DNA from: Bacteroidota bacterium
GTDB taxonomy: Bacteria > Bacteroidota > Bacteroidia > Bacteroidales > Bacteroidaceae
Direction: 5' to 3'
DNA length: 32,880 nucleotides
Assembly (NCBI GenBank): GCA_023425865.1
Contig: JAFABV010000011.1
Location: forward strand, 1 to 32,880
Positions 32,877 through 32,880 of the stretch are shown in pieces. The notes below the pieces were generated by a model, which saw nothing but the letters and a program-made list of their open reading frames with translations, was not told the DNA's origin and made no database searches. How positions within the stretch are numbered: position 1 is the stretch's first letter; the number at the start of each line of letters is the position of its first letter. The translations under genes and the position numbers were made by a program.

Positions 32877-32880
32877 CGTT

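Overview
The window looks like a chromosomal segment from a Prevotella-like member of the Bacteroidales. The evidence is the gene families (PorU and PorV of the type IX secretion system, paired FtsX/MacB-type permeases, a GH18-NodB-GT2 fusion, an S9 prolyl oligopeptidase and a GH53 galactanase). The promoters also fit: most intergenic regions carry a TAnnTTTG -7 box typical of Bacteroidota. Coding DNA is clearly GC-richer than the intergenic DNA. No tRNA, rRNA or CRISPR array was seen. The species cannot be fixed from the sequence alone.

Layout. 1-667: the 3' end of a group II intron (maturase C-terminus, then domain V- and VI-like hairpins). 724-4143 (-): one large membrane protein that joins a GH18-like domain, a NodB polysaccharide deacetylase and a processive GT2 synthase. 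4144-4566: a divergent control region with a 66-bp tandem duplication that repeats a promoter box and two dyads. 4567-10479 (+): an FAH-family hydrolase overlapping porU, then porV and ispF. 10480-11360: a non-coding region with repeat-element copies. 11361-11714 (-): an HxlR regulator. 11897-16048 (+): an MgtC/SapB membrane protein, a DJ-1/PfpI protein, ispD and recG. 16490-17458 (+): an M23/LysM peptidase. 17600-19653 (-): two glycosyltransferases in an overlapping pair. 19654-20836: a long non-coding region with a strong promoter and a cytosine-free leader. 20837-25754 (+): prolyl oligopeptidase, NAD kinase and an ABC exporter. 25869-26501 (+): a TlpA-type thioredoxin with a cysteine-rich tail. 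26571-30964 (+): a four-gene MacAB-like exporter. 31075-32343 (-): a secreted GH53 enzyme.

How the genes fit together. Much of the window concerns the cell envelope: polymer synthesis and modification (GH18-NodB-GT2, GT2/GT4), peptidoglycan (M23), outer-membrane protein secretion (PorU sortase, PorV), efflux and periplasmic redox. IspF and IspD belong to the MEP isoprenoid pathway and sit about 2.7 kb apart. The GH53 enzyme ends in a short motif that resembles the secretion tails of many Prevotella exported proteins, so PorU/PorV could be part of its export route; this is inference.

The least explained part is non-coding. A diverged repeat element of about 300-350 bp occurs at 10872-11230 and, inverted, at 32433-32760, with a tail fragment at 10501-10545. 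It begins with 23-bp-period arrays of interlocking palindromes; a third, more AT-rich array lies alone at 20550-20665. Separately, 19899-20031 looks like a transcribed leader or small RNA with an 86-nt C-free stretch followed by a GNRA-capped hairpin, and no recognisable gene follows it.
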